A stretch of DNA of 64,000 nt from Holdemania massiliensis AP2 (lineage in GTDB: Bacteria > Bacillota_I > Bacilli_A > Erysipelotrichales > Erysipelotrichaceae): positions 25,639 to 89,638 of the forward strand of contig NZ_HE998569.1 of the NCBI RefSeq assembly GCF_000327285.1, written 5' to 3'. The notes beneath the pieces were generated by a model, which was not told the DNA's origin, searched no databases, and saw only the letters and a list, made by a program, of their open reading frames with translations. The position numbers were made by a program, and so were the translations under genes. Below, piece after piece: positions 53,105 through 62,559 of the stretch (the stretch's first letter is position 1; each line of letters begins with the position of its first letter).

Positions 53105-53551
53105 ATGGGAGTATTATTAACGACACTACGAAAAGATAAAATGCAGGCTCTGAAGGAAAAAGACACGGTGAAAAATGGTGTCTGCAGTTTATTGATCTCC
53201 GCGATTGCCTTGGCGGAAAAGGAATCAGGAAAGCCTTTAAGTGAGGAAGAAGAGCTGACGTATGTGCAGAAGGAATTAAAGCAGACAAAGGATTCGCTGG
53301 CCCAAACGCCTGCTTCTCGGCCGGATCTGATTGCCGAAACGCAGCGCAAAATTGCGATTATCGAAGCCTATCTGCCGGCGCAGATGAGCGAAGCGGAACT
53401 GAATGAAGCGGTATCCGCTTTGATGGCTGAATTGCAGCTGGAGCCGGTCGTGAAAAACAAAGGGATGCTGATTAAAGAAATGATGGCCCGATATCAGGGA
53501 AAAACGGATGGCAAATCGGTCAATGCCGCGATCAGCCGTATTCTGAAATAA
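53105..53551 (+). CDS. yqeY: GatB/YqeY-domain protein
   Basis: 148 residues, the full YqeY length. TTLRKDKMQALKEKD at the start, IAIIEAYLPAQMSEAEL and the C-terminal MMARYQGKTDGKSVNAAI are family marks. Related to the tail domain of GatB amidotransferase, probably tRNA-linked; function unproven. Starts with ATG 53105 after GAAGGAG. Confidence 0.88.
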   Translation: MGVLLTTLRKDKMQALKEKDTVKNGVCSLLISAIALAEKESGKPLSEEEELTYVQKELKQTKDSLAQTPASRPDLIAETQRKIAIIEAYLPAQMSEAELNEAVSALMAELQLEPVVKNKGMLIKEMMARYQGKTDGKSVNAAISRILK

Positions 53552-53567
53552 CAAAGACTTCAAATCA

Positions 53568-53594
53568 GGACTTGCCTAGGGCAGGTTCTTTTTT
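53568..53594 (+). terminator. Terminator of yqeY
   Basis: GGACTTGCC (53568-53576) pairs with GGCAGGTTC (53580-53588, two G-T), then T6. Confidence 0.7.
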
Positions 53595-53674
53595 CTGTTT
53601 TAAAGCCTTGGAAGAAAGGTTTCTAACTGGTCATAGCCAGAGGAAAACGGGTCAAGTAGGGACAAAAAAGTATG

Positions 53675-53708
53675 AAAAAACCGTCTCCTTTTCGGAAAAC
53701 GGTTTTAT
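53675..53708 (-). terminator. Terminator of the PBP1A gene
   Basis: AAAACCGT/ACGGTTTT stem around 53678-53704; minus strand ends in TTTTTTC. Confidence 0.65.
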
Positions 53709-53711
53709 TTG

Positions 53712-56213
53712 TTAACGTACAGTGACGCATTGTTCCTCACTGTGTAAGCCGGTGCTGTAAACATAGTAGCCGCAGACTTTAACGCTGCCGCCGCCTTCAA
53801 CCCAATCATAATAAGTGGGCTGATCGGAGCTGACTTCATGATACAGGTTGCCGTTGAGATAGACTTTGGCGTAGTAGTACGGATTGCCGAGAATCCAGTT
53901 CCAGTCAAACAGCTTCTGTCCCACAGCGTAAACATAGATGTCCCCCTGCGATAAGCTGATTTCCTTTTGATTGGCCGGAAGATCGCCGCGATAGCCGCCC
54001 CAATTGATCGTCAGTCCGCCCCACTCGTCGATGTAGCCGCTGACGGTGCTTTCCAACTTTTGCTCAGAATTGCCCCATGGCGAAACAAGATTGTTGTATT
54101 CTTTTTTAATCAGGCCGGTTGTCGACAGACTTGGATCTACGCCATCCAATGAAGCATACGGGAAAGTTCCGATAATATGAGTGATGTTTTCTACGCCATC
54201 CGGACGGGTCAGGGCTTTCGGCGGATCCGCTTCATCATAATTGGCGTCCAGAAGCAGTTCGCAGATTTGGCCTGGTATGTTCAGCTTGCTTTTCGCGTTG
54301 TTGAAATAGGTGCCTTCATCCTTCACGCCTTTATCATAACCTACCCATACCACATTGGTCGTCTGACTGGTGGAAGCGATCATCCACTTATCTTTAGCCG
54401 CGCCTTCCGGAATCCCGAACCGCAGGCCGTCTTTGCCCCAGTCTGTCGTTCCAGTTTTGGCATAAACTGGATAACTGCGCTTTAAAACCTGCATGTAATT
54501 GAAATAAGGACCTTCAACGCAGTACTGCATAAGAGTGCTGGACATGTAGGCCGCTTCTTCACTGATCACCTGTTTGCCGTCGTGATCGGCGACGTAATCC
54601 GCGGTGCCGTCGTTGAATTCAATGCGGGATATGGTATGCGGCTTGACATAACGTCCGCCGTTAACCATAGCGGCATGCGCGCTGGCCATTTCCGTCGCGC
54701 TGGCCTGGAAGCTGGAGCCGCCGATGGCATAGCCGGTATCAAAGTTATCGTTGTTCACCTGTGAGAAGCCTAAGCTTTGCAGATAATCGACAACCTTGGA
54801 GCGCCCAATCGTATCGATAACTTCCTGCAAGGTCTGAATTGCCGGTGTGTTCAGCGACTGACCCACAGCCTGCTGCAGCGTTACGTCGCCGCGGTACTGT
54901 CCGTCAAAGTTATTGATGACCTTTTTGGTTCCGCGATATACAATCGGCCGGTCGGTAATCACATGATCGGTGGCCCATCCCAGATGTTCAAAGGCCAATG
55001 CATAGGACAGGAACGGTTTTACCGCTGAGCCCGGCTGTTTAAACTGACTGATCGCCCGGTTTAACAGACGCGCGCCGGAATAGTTCCGTCCGCCGCCTAA
55101 GCCGCGGATCTCACCGGTCTGATTGTTCATCGAAACGATTGCGATCTGCATCAGCTCATCCGGATATTCAATATTTTCGCCTTTCTGGATCGCGTCGATC
55201 TGTTCCTGAACGGTACGGTCCATGTTGGTGTAAACCTTCATCGGCGTCAGGGCCGGATCTTTGCCGGTGATCTGCTTGACTTCTTCAATCACCGCGTCGA
55301 CATAAGCCTGGTAAGGCCCGCCGCTTTCGGAAACTGTGTAATCCTCGCCGACTAACAGATCCTCTACACGAATGGATTTGGCCAGATCGGCCTCCATTTC
55401 AGTGATGTAGCCATGATAAACCATCATATCCAGCACCGTATTGCGCCGGTTTGTGGCATAATCGAGATTTTCATACGGATTATAGGCATTCGGCCGGTTG
55501 ATAATCCCTGCCAACAGCGCGCTTTCACCCAAGCTCAGATCTTTTGCGTCCTTGCCAAAATAATACTGCGCCGCTTTCTGCACGCCGCGGATATTGCCGC
55601 CGAAGTTCAGTTTGTTCAAATACAGCTGAAAGATCTGCTTCTTATCAATCTGTTTTTCCAGCTTCAGCGCTGTCCAGATTTCCTGGACCTTACGATCAAC
55701 GGACTTTTCCGCAATCGTGGAGTTTTCCAGATCATCCACCTGGAAGTAGGTGTTTTTTACAAGCTGCATCGTAAAGGTGGAACCGCCCTGACCGAAGCTC
55801 TTGGATTTTAAATTTTCCAGCGCCGCTTTCGCAAACCGCGGTACATCGAAGCCGGGATGCTCGAAATAGCGTGAGTCCTCAATCGCGACAAACGCGTCGA
55901 CCAACGAATTGGGCATATCTTCATAAGTGATATTTTCACGCAGATACGCGCCCAGCTCGGTAATCAAAATTCCATCCTGATCATAGATCTGGGATGACTC
56001 CAATCCTTCAAAATCGTTTAAACTGATTTCAGGCGCATCCTTGATCATTTCAGAAGCGATATATAAGCCGCCTCCGCCAACCGCCAGACCGGCAATCAGA
56101 AGAAAATAAACGAAGAAGATCGCAATTTTCTTCCCTAATGAACCTCTGCGCTTTTTTTTCTTCGGTTTATTTTGGGATTCTTGAGGATCCATAGATTTGT
56201 TTTGTTCTGACAT
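53712..56213 (-). CDS. Class A penicillin-binding protein (PBP1A type)
   Basis: 833 residues. Basic N-terminus and TM (about 28-50); GT51 glycosyltransferase (EDSRYFEHPGFD, GGSTFTMQLVKN, about 90-150); transpeptidase with PGSAVKPFLSYA (Ser-x-x-Lys), SLNTPA (SxN) and KTGTTDW. The C-terminal 110 residues form a beta-rich extension (LFDWNWILGNPYYYAKVYLNG), probably cell-wall-binding. It polymerises and cross-links peptidoglycan outside the membrane. Single gene. Confidence 0.93.
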   Translation of the reverse strand: MSEQNKSMDPQESQNKPKKKKRRGSLGKKIAIFFVYFLLIAGLAVGGGGLYIASEMIKDAPEISLNDFEGLESSQIYDQDGILITELGAYLRENITYEDMPNSLVDAFVAIEDSRYFEHPGFDVPRFAKAALENLKSKSFGQGGSTFTMQLVKNTYFQVDDLENSTIAEKSVDRKVQEIWTALKLEKQIDKKQIFQLYLNKLNFGGNIRGVQKAAQYYFGKDAKDLSLGESALLAGIINRPNAYNPYENLDYATNRRNTVLDMMVYHGYITEMEADLAKSIRVEDLLVGEDYTVSESGGPYQAYVDAVIEEVKQITGKDPALTPMKVYTNMDRTVQEQIDAIQKGENIEYPDELMQIAIVSMNNQTGEIRGLGGGRNYSGARLLNRAISQFKQPGSAVKPFLSYALAFEHLGWATDHVITDRPIVYRGTKKVINNFDGQYRGDVTLQQAVGQSLNTPAIQTLQEVIDTIGRSKVVDYLQSLGFSQVNNDNFDTGYAIGGSSFQASATEMASAHAAMVNGGRYVKPHTISRIEFNDGTADYVADHDGKQVISEEAAYMSSTLMQYCVEGPYFNYMQVLKRSYPVYAKTGTTDWGKDGLRFGIPEGAAKDKWMIASTSQTTNVVWVGYDKGVKDEGTYFNNAKSKLNIPGQICELLLDANYDEADPPKALTRPDGVENITHIIGTFPYASLDGVDPSLSTTGLIKKEYNNLVSPWGNSEQKLESTVSGYIDEWGGLTINWGGYRGDLPANQKEISLSQGDIYVYAVGQKLFDWNWILGNPYYYAKVYLNGNLYHEVSSDQPTYYDWVEGGGSVKVCGYYVYSTGLHSEEQCVTVR

Positions 56214-56400
56214 TCGCTTTGATTCTCCTTACTCTGTGGGGGACTTCCGCAGAAATCCATTTTGATGAATCATTCTTTATTTTACCACAATCTTATAGAT
56301 TGGCAAAAAAGAGAGAAGGAAAAGTGGTAAAAAGCGCCATTTTCTTGGGAAAAAAGCTGAAAAAGCGGAAAAAACCAGGAATATCCGGGTAAAAATCCCA

Positions 56401-56428
56401 TTGACTTTTCCTTTCTGACGTGTAGAAT
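56401..56428 (+). promoter_or_regulatory. Promoter of the trp transport operon
   Basis: TTGACT (56401-56406), 16-bp spacer, TAGAAT (56423-56428). Between the PBP gene and here nothing else is seen. Confidence 0.65.
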
Positions 56429-56434
56429 GAAGAT

Positions 56435-56724
56435 AAACCAGTGATGGGGAGATCAAGCACAGACAGGCGCTTTAAGAGAGTTTGGGTAAGGTGGAAGCCA
56501 GACAGAGATGCCGCTGGGTAAATGGACCTCAGAGGGCCAAGTGAAAGAGAAATCGAGTAGCTGCGGACGTGAGCCGACGTTAAAAGGCAGAAAATGTGTT
56601 GGCATTTTTGGTGAGTGGAGAAAAGACTGTGTGAACGTCTTTTTTCAAACAAGGTGGTACCGCAGGAAATTCAGCCTGCCCTTGAAGGAAAGTTTTATCT
56701 TTTCCGCGAGGGCAGGCTTTTTAT
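56435..56724 (+). promoter_or_regulatory. T-box riboswitch, tryptophan specifier
   Basis: Stem I has the expected GAGAG and GGAAGCC elements and a specifier TGG at 56525-56527, followed by A. The T-box sequence AAGGTGGTACCGCAGG starts at 56651. A terminator GCCTGCCCT (56674) / AGGGCAGGC (56709-56717) with T5 follows. Uncharged tRNA-Trp pairs with TGG and its NCCA end stabilises the antiterminator, so the downstream genes are made when tryptophan is short. Tryptophan fits the trpXYZ-type transporter behind it. Confidence 0.87.
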
Positions 56725-56774
56725 TGATCCGGGATCCTCTCGCTTAAAAGCCAGAAGAACAGGAGGCGATGAGG

Positions 56775-56846
56775 ATGTTCAGCATCCGCATGTGGAGTGA
56801 GGGACGGGCTGAAAAAGCCGTCCGTAAACAGGCATCAGTATTTTGA
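56775..56846 (+). CDS. Possible 23-residue ORF between T-box and trpX
   Basis: ATG 56775 has AGGAGG (56761-56766) eight bases upstream; ATG 56769 is also in frame but close. It reads MFSIRMWSEGRAEKAVRKQ and ends SVF. It includes one Trp codon and a hairpin GGACGG-gctgaaaaag-CCGTCC in its second half. It may be a leader peptide or chance. Confidence 0.3.
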   Translation: MFSIRMWSEGRAEKAVRKQASVF

Positions 56847-56879
56847 GAAAAAAAGGATGAAAACCGGAGGAGAAAGAAT

Positions 56880-57869
56880 ATGAAAAAAACAGGAAAATTG
56901 ATGATGGTGTTAGCGTTAGGAATCTTGATGAGCTTAACCGGCTGTTCGAAAAAGATCGTGGAGGGTCCGCGGATCGGCGTCATTCAGCTGATGGAGCATA
57001 CCTCGCTGAATATGATTTACGACAGCTTCAAAGAGGAACTGGAAGCATTGGGCTACAAGGACGGCGAAAACTGCACGCTTGTGTTTAAAAATGCCCAGGG
57101 TGAACAAAGCAATATCGGCTCGATCGTTTCGTCATTCCAATCGGAAAAGCTAGACGTTGTCGTGGCCATCGCCACCCCGACCGCTCAGTCTGCGGCAAAG
57201 CTGGCGGAAACCACGCCGGTGATCTTCTCGGCGGTGACGGATCCGATTGAGGCCGGGCTGACTACGAGCCTGGAACATCCGGATCAAAACATAACCGGCA
57301 CCAGCGATGAAGTGGCTGTGGAACAGATTTTGGATCTGGCAATGCAGCTGCAGCCGGATTTAAAGACCTTGGGGATGGTTTATAATGTGGGGGAGGTGAA
57401 TTCCCAGACCAATATCGCCAAGGCCAAGGCCGCTGCCGAAAAACTGGGACTGACGGTGATGGAGGCCCCGGTCGCCAATACGTCCGAGGTGGCGCAGGCA
57501 GTGCAGGTTCTGAGCGAAAAATGCGACGCTTTGTTTTCCCCCAATGACAACACTGTCGCAACGGCGATGAGCACGGTCACCCAGATTACCCGCTCAGCGC
57601 AGATACCGGTGTATGTCGGCGCCGATTCCATGGTTATGGATGGAGGCACGGCGACAATTGGCATCAATTATGTGGATCTGGGCAAGGAAACGGCACGGAT
57701 GGTGGATCAGGTGCTTCAGGGGACGGATGTCAGCGCAATTCCAGTGAAGGTATTTAACCAGAATCTCAGCATTTACGTCAATGCGGATGCTTTAGAAGAG
57801 CTGCAGCTGACGCTGCCGGACAGTGTGGCCGCGGATCCGCAGTTAGTCTTGTTAAACGATCCGCAATAA
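56880..57869 (+). CDS. trpX: TrpX-like substrate-binding lipoprotein
   Basis: 329 residues. Lipobox LTGC (Cys22) then the ABC_sub_bind fold: RIGVIQLMEHTSLN, VVVAIATPTAQSA, NITGTSDEV, FSPNDNTVAT and YVGADSMVMDGGTA. With the Trp T-box it is the binding protein of the tryptophan importer trpXYZ known from other Bacillota. Start ATG 56880 with GGAGGAG before it. First gene of three. Confidence 0.85.
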   Translation: MKKTGKLMMVLALGILMSLTGCSKKIVEGPRIGVIQLMEHTSLNMIYDSFKEELEALGYKDGENCTLVFKNAQGEQSNIGSIVSSFQSEKLDVVVAIATPTAQSAAKLAETTPVIFSAVTDPIEAGLTTSLEHPDQNITGTSDEVAVEQILDLAMQLQPDLKTLGMVYNVGEVNSQTNIAKAKAAAEKLGLTVMEAPVANTSEVAQAVQVLSEKCDALFSPNDNTVATAMSTVTQITRSAQIPVYVGADSMVMDGGTATIGINYVDLGKETARMVDQVLQGTDVSAIPVKVFNQNLSIYVNADALEELQLTLPDSVAADPQLVLLNDPQ

Positions 57870-57895
57870 AGAGAAAGCGAAGGAGGCGCTAGAAC

Positions 57896-58774
57896 ATGTC
57901 GCTGGACACATTTTTTTCCACACTGCAGCTGGGACTGGTTTATTCCGTGCTGGCGCTGGGGCTGTTTCTGTCTTTTCGGATTTTAAATACGCCGGATTTG
58001 ACGGTGGACGGCAGCTTTGTTACCGGGATGGCGATCAGCGCTGTTTTGGCACTGGCAGGCCATCCGCTGCTGGGGCTGGCAGCTGCCTTTGTAGGCGGCA
58101 TCCTGGCCGGCGGGATTACCGGACTTTTGCATACCCGTTTAAAAATCCAGCCGATTCTGGCGGGGATTCTGACGATGACGGGCTTGTATTCGGTCAACTT
58201 GAGAATTATGAGCGGCAAGCCGAATTTATCGCTGTATAAAAAGACCACGTTGTTTTCCTTGTTTGAAGGGAAATTTCCGCAGGCGACGACCGGGATTCTG
58301 TTTTTGATCGTCGTCGTGCTGGTGATCCTGTTAACAGTGTTTTTGAAAACTCAGCTGGGACTGTCGTTACGGGCCACGGGGGACAATGAGGAAATGGTGC
58401 GGGCCTCCTCGATCAACACGGATTCTATGAAAATTCTCGGCCTGGCGCTGGCCAACGGCTTGGTTGCTTTATCAGGCGGTCTGTTGGCGCAGCAGCAGCA
58501 GTTTGCGGACAACAACGGCGGCCTGGGCATGTTGGTGCTGGGATTGGCGTCAATCATTATCGGAGAAACACTGTTTGGCAGGGGCGGCTTAGTTCATCAT
58601 CTGACGTCGATTTGCGCTGGGACGATCGTTTATCGGTTCGTGCTGACGTTCGCTCTTTCTCTGGGATTGGCGGCCAGCGATCTGAAATTATTTTCTTCCG
58701 CATTAGTCGTCTTGGCCTTGGCGGTGCCGCAGGTCCAGGGAAAAATGAAAACAAGGAGGAAACGCCATGCTTGA
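57896..58774 (+). CDS. trpY: TrpY-like ABC permease
   Basis: 292 residues with eight to nine TM helices (LivH-type fold: RILNTPDLTVDGSFVTG, LLLGLAAAFVGGILAG-like helices). Membrane part of the tryptophan importer. Start ATG 57896 after AAGGAGG; its end overlaps trpZ by eight bases. Confidence 0.85.
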   Translation: MSLDTFFSTLQLGLVYSVLALGLFLSFRILNTPDLTVDGSFVTGMAISAVLALAGHPLLGLAAAFVGGILAGGITGLLHTRLKIQPILAGILTMTGLYSVNLRIMSGKPNLSLYKKTTLFSLFEGKFPQATTGILFLIVVVLVILLTVFLKTQLGLSLRATGDNEEMVRASSINTDSMKILGLALANGLVALSGGLLAQQQQFADNNGGLGMLVLGLASIIIGETLFGRGGLVHHLTSICAGTIVYRFVLTFALSLGLAASDLKLFSSALVVLALAVPQVQGKMKTRRKRHA

Positions 58775-59558
58775 AGTACGGGAAGCAACGGTGGTCTTTA
58801 ATGCCGGAACGGTCAATGAAAAAATTGCGCTTGATCATGTCAGCCTGACCTTAGAAGCCGGAGATTTCGCCACGGTGATCGGCTCCAACGGCGCCGGCAA
58901 AAGCACCCTTTTAGGCGGGATTGCCGGAAGTCTGCCGCTAAGCGAAGGACAGGTCATGCTGAACGGGCAGGATCTGACCCGGATGAAGGAACATCGCCGT
59001 TCGCATACGATCGGACGGCTGTTTCAGGATCCGCTCAAGGGAACAGCGCCTTCAATGACGATTGAAGAGAATCTGGGACTGGCATACAGTCGGGGAAAGC
59101 GGAGATCTTTGCAGCTGGGCGTCAGCCGTAAAGATGAGCAGTTCTTTTACGAACTGCTGAAATCCTTAAATCTCGGATTGGAAACCCGGATGAAAACCCC
59201 GGCGGGTCACTTGTCGGGCGGTCAGCGTCAGGCTCTGACGTTATTAATGGCAACTGTGGTCACACCGAAACTTCTGCTTTTGGATGAACACACCGCGGCG
59301 CTGGATCCGCGAACAGCGGAGTCGATCATGGATCTGACGCGGCAAATCATCGAACGGGATCATATCACGACACTGATGATTACGCACAATATTGAAAATG
59401 CACTGGCTTATGGCAATAAAACGATTGTGATGAATGAAGGCAAGATTCTGCATATCTATCAAGGTGAAGAACGCCGCCGGCTGACGGTGAAGGACGTCAT
59501 GGCGCTGTATGCCAGCGAGCATGCGGCCTTATCGGACCGAACCATTCTGGGGCGATAA
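58767..59558 (+). CDS. trpZ: TrpZ-like ABC ATPase
   Basis: 263 residues. Walker A GSNGAGKST, Q-loop GRLFQDP, signature HLSGGQRQ, Walker B LLLLDEHTAALD (DEHTAALD is usual in this subfamily) and switch His in MITHN. Powers the tryptophan importer. Start ATG 58767 after AAGGAGG, overlapping trpY. Confidence 0.88.
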   Translation: MLEVREATVVFNAGTVNEKIALDHVSLTLEAGDFATVIGSNGAGKSTLLGGIAGSLPLSEGQVMLNGQDLTRMKEHRRSHTIGRLFQDPLKGTAPSMTIEENLGLAYSRGKRRSLQLGVSRKDEQFFYELLKSLNLGLETRMKTPAGHLSGGQRQALTLLMATVVTPKLLLLDEHTAALDPRTAESIMDLTRQIIERDHITTLMITHNIENALAYGNKTIVMNEGKILHIYQGEERRRLTVKDVMALYASEHAALSDRTILGR

Positions 59559-59573
59559 TGGAAACAGATAAAA

Positions 59574-59630
59574 AGGCAGGGGATAGGAAAACAGCGCGTA
59601 AAGCAAAAGTTTTCATGAACCCTGTCTTTT
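59574..59630 (+). terminator. Terminator of the trp transport operon
   Basis: Outer GGCAGGG and CCCTGTC with an inner GAAAAC/GTTTTC, followed by TTTTC. Confidence 0.5.
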
Positions 59631-59763
59631 CTATGATTTTAGGCAAAAATGAGAGAGCGAATTCAATTTTTTAAAAACTCAATTTCATAGGCTTGTCTGA
59701 AAAAAATAAATCGAATAATTCAGAGAGAATAGCTTCTTCGGCTCAGCGCAGCTCAAATAAAAA

Positions 59764-60603
59764 TTAACCAAGATCCGTTTTTTCCCTGACCGGCACCAGA
59801 ACCCGTCCGTAAAAGAGGTGTTCGCTGTGCTTTTTTAACGCAATGTAGGGATCAAAGGTAACGATGCCGTCAATTTCATAGGCCCGTTCTTCCATGTAGC
59901 GGAAAACCGGCTCTAAATAACGAATAAAAGGAACGGACATCGCGTTTTGACGCTGAAAGATATAACTGACGCAGCGGCAGGCCGGCAGTTCCATGACGTC
60001 TTCGCAGCGCGGCAAGTTGAATTCATGAGCCAGCTTCTGCGATAGGATAAGTCCGCTGTATCCTTCATCCGATCGCATTCGTACATCTTTTTCCAACAAA
60101 AAAGGCGTCATTTTGACAAGCGGAAAATACTCCAGCCAGTTGGAAATCACGGCACTGTTCGCTTTTTTCTGAATCAGGGAAGTCTGTTCCTCATCGCGCT
60201 TGCGGTAGCCGATCAAATAACTGGCTTCCCGTTCCACTTCGCTCAGCGTGCCCAGTTGGCTGTCTAATTGTTCAATAAACTGTTTTTTCTGTAAAATGAT
60301 ATTTTTCTTCGACGTTAAAAAACTGATCTGAAGATCAATGTTTGTCAGATTCTTCATCAATGTCTGATCAATTTCAGAAAGCTCAAAATCATAAATGCAT
60401 TGCTGAGCCGCTTTCTGACTCAGGCCATACGAGCGATACATTTTATAATGCATCAGATTATGCATGTCCACATCATTAAAAAGACGATATCCGTTTTCTT
60501 CATTTTTCTGGGAATCAATGATCCCCATTTTGTCATAATATCGGATTGTCGTTTCGGGAATTTTTAACAATTTCGATAATTCTCCAATTTTATAGTTTGC
60601 CAT
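59764..60603 (-). CDS. MerR-family regulator, likely controls the flavinylated reductases
   Basis: 279 residues from ATG 60603 (MANYKIGEL; AAAGGG upstream). The MerR winged helix is clear: YKIGELSKLLKIPETTIRYY, then YDKMGI and NGYRLF. A coiled coil (about 85-125) and a C-terminal ligand-binding domain of about 150 residues follow (YFPLVKMTPFLL; RYLEPVFRYMEE). It sits 60 bp behind reductase 2, past a terminator, with its own promoter. The 19-bp-spacer dyads before both reductases fit a MerR activator. The ligand would then be a reductase substrate; this is inference. Confidence 0.8.
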   Translation of the reverse strand: MANYKIGELSKLLKIPETTIRYYDKMGIIDSQKNEENGYRLFNDVDMHNLMHYKMYRSYGLSQKAAQQCIYDFELSEIDQTLMKNLTNIDLQISFLTSKKNIILQKKQFIEQLDSQLGTLSEVEREASYLIGYRKRDEEQTSLIQKKANSAVISNWLEYFPLVKMTPFLLEKDVRMRSDEGYSGLILSQKLAHEFNLPRCEDVMELPACRCVSYIFQRQNAMSVPFIRYLEPVFRYMEERAYEIDGIVTFDPYIALKKHSEHLFYGRVLVPVREKTDLG

Positions 60604-60628
60604 CAAGATCATTCCCTTTGCCGCTTAC

Positions 60629-60656
60629 AGTGTACTAGAAAACAAAGGAATGTCAA
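60629..60656 (-). promoter_or_regulatory. Promoter of the merR-type gene
   Basis: Minus strand TTGACA (60651-60656), 16-bp spacer, TACACT (60629-60634). It has no 9+9 dyad, so it is probably constitutive. Confidence 0.6.
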
Positions 60657-60659
60657 GTC

Positions 60660-60694
60660 AAGAAAAGGCATGGAAACGCATTATTCCATGCCTT
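60660..60694 (-). terminator. Terminator of reductase 2
   Basis: AAGGCATGGAA (60665-60675) and TTCCATGCCTT (60684-60694); minus strand then reads TTTTCTT. Confidence 0.75.
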
Positions 60695-60703
60695 GATTCT
60701 TAG

Positions 60704-62506
60704 TTATTTTAATACAGCGTCAATGCTTTCCGCCGCCAGCTTGCCCGAAGTGCCAGCCCAGCTAAGATACGCGCTGGACGCGTCGCCCTGGACGTTGCCG
60801 ACGACTTCGCCGGCCGCGTACAGTCCAGCGATCGGTTCATCCTGCTCGGTTAAGACCTGACACTCAGGATTGATATCCAGACCTCCTAAACTGGTCGCAA
60901 ACCGCAGGTTCTGTTTGACGATATAGAGGGGTCCGTCAGTTTTGAATTCAGCACTCAGCGTCCGGCCGAACTCATCTTTGCCAGCCTCATAACCTTGGTT
61001 GTAAGCTTCAAGGGTTTCAGCCAAGGCTTCAGCATCAATGCCGGCCTGCTGAGCGGCATCGGCAAGGGTTTCCCCTTTGACAAAGACGGTCGTCCCTGTT
61101 CCTTTTTCCTCGATCCAGGTCTTGGCTTCGGTTTCCGAGAACAGGTGTTTTTCAATCGCTGTTTTATAGAATATGTCATAGGCCGCCTGGTCCATAACGG
61201 TATACATTGCCCAATCGTTCTGCTGCTTGTAGACGCTGACTAATTCCTGCTCACTGCTTGTTTCGCTGATCAGGCGCTTTCCGGCGTCATTGACCAGAAT
61301 TCCAGCGGAAGCTTTCCACATCGCGTTGTTGGCAGGTTGGGTATATTTGCCAACGCCGGCTGTGACTTCCAGCCCGTTCGGCTTGACTCCGAGATATTGC
61401 AGATTTGTGACTTTTGCGCCGATTTTCTGCGCCATTTCCAGACCTTCGCCATTTGAGGAAACCGGACCATAATAGATGACTCGTCCAACGTCAGCCTTTT
61501 CAATCAGTTTTTGATTGCTGCCGTAACCGCCGGTGGCAAGCAAAACCGCTTTCGCGTCAATTGTGTATTGATTCCCCTTGTTATCCTTGGCCTTAACTCC
61601 GGTCACAATACCGTTATCGACAATGAGTTCAGTAGCCTGAGTGTTCAGTTGGATTTCGATTCCGCGCTGCTGAGCGACATCGTGAAGCGTCTGCATGAAA
61701 CCAGCGCCTCCGCCCACTGCTGTAAAGTCGCGGGCGATGCCTTTTTCACTCGGCTGGGGAACGTTGAACTGCGCGCCGATGTCGTCGATCAGCCAGTCGA
61801 TCGCGGCCGCTGAGTTTTCGGCATGCAGCTTGGTCAGTTCTGCATCGTTGATGTTGTGTCCTTTTTTCAGCAGCTCTTCGATCATCAGTTCGGGAGTGTC
61901 TTCAATGCCTGCTTCCTTCTGATACTTTGATCCCGCCGCGGAGAACCCGCCGCCGCAGGTTGCAGAAGCCCCACCGGTATACGCCATTTTCTCGATGACA
62001 AGAATGTGCTCCTGTCCCAGCTCCTGAAGCCGCAGCGCCGCACTCAGACCGGCCGCGCCCGCCCCGACGATCACCACGTCGGACGGAATTGTGATTTCTT
62101 CGCCTGTACTTGCGGTCGGGGATTTCTCAAACAGGGAAAGATCCGCGCCCGCCTGGGTCAGACAATCTTTGACTGAATCCAGGATTGCTTTTGACGTGTA
62201 CGTCGCGCCGCTGACGCCATCTAACGCAATGCTTTGCGCGTCGATGATTTGGCCTGGCAGCTGCTCGATCGCCATACCGCCGACACTAGGCGTTTCGTTG
62301 TTCTCCCCAATTTCTATGGTGAGAATCTTTTCTTCGTCAACCGTAACGCTGACTTCCATTTCCCCTGCGTAACCGCTGGATGTTGCGGTATACGTTCCAG
62401 CCGTCATCGCCCCGTCCGCCGATTTTTCCTGCGGCTTGGCGCTGCAGCCGCTGAAGATCAGCGCCGCCGCAGCAAGAGAGTAAAACCATTTTTGAGTTTT
62501 CTTCAT
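60704..62506 (-). CDS. Flavinylated fumarate-reductase-type lipoprotein 2
   Basis: 600 residues from ATG 62506 (GGAGG upstream). Lipobox FSGC (Cys21), FMN-binding domain with DGVSGATYTS (the last Thr accepts FMN), then an FAD domain VVIVGAGAAGLSAAL, GGGFSAAG and late LGGLDINPECQVL and GLYAAGEVVGN. Same plan as reductase 1 but clearly different in sequence, so a different acceptor is likely. Electrons would come from membrane quinol or flavin carriers at the cell surface. Promoter shared with reductase 1; MerR gene behind it. Confidence 0.85.
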   Translation of the reverse strand: MKKTQKWFYSLAAAALIFSGCSAKPQEKSADGAMTAGTYTATSSGYAGEMEVSVTVDEEKILTIEIGENNETPSVGGMAIEQLPGQIIDAQSIALDGVSGATYTSKAILDSVKDCLTQAGADLSLFEKSPTASTGEEITIPSDVVIVGAGAAGLSAALRLQELGQEHILVIEKMAYTGGASATCGGGFSAAGSKYQKEAGIEDTPELMIEELLKKGHNINDAELTKLHAENSAAAIDWLIDDIGAQFNVPQPSEKGIARDFTAVGGGAGFMQTLHDVAQQRGIEIQLNTQATELIVDNGIVTGVKAKDNKGNQYTIDAKAVLLATGGYGSNQKLIEKADVGRVIYYGPVSSNGEGLEMAQKIGAKVTNLQYLGVKPNGLEVTAGVGKYTQPANNAMWKASAGILVNDAGKRLISETSSEQELVSVYKQQNDWAMYTVMDQAAYDIFYKTAIEKHLFSETEAKTWIEEKGTGTTVFVKGETLADAAQQAGIDAEALAETLEAYNQGYEAGKDEFGRTLSAEFKTDGPLYIVKQNLRFATSLGGLDINPECQVLTEQDEPIAGLYAAGEVVGNVQGDASSAYLSWAGTSGKLAAESIDAVLK

Positions 62507-62528
62507 TTCTTTATCCTCCGTCTTTTCT

Positions 62529-62559
62529 ATTAAAAACCCGACAGCCACTGTCGGGTCAA
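62529..62559 (-). promoter_or_regulatory. MerR-type dyad promoter of flavinylated reductase 2
   Basis: Minus strand TTGACC (62554-62559), 19-bp spacer, TTTAAT (62529-62534), with ACCCGACAG/CTGTCGGGT (62536-62556) around TGG. The block from TTGACC through the dyad is identical to that at 8723-8746, and the TTTAAT is also conserved. Confidence 0.6.
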
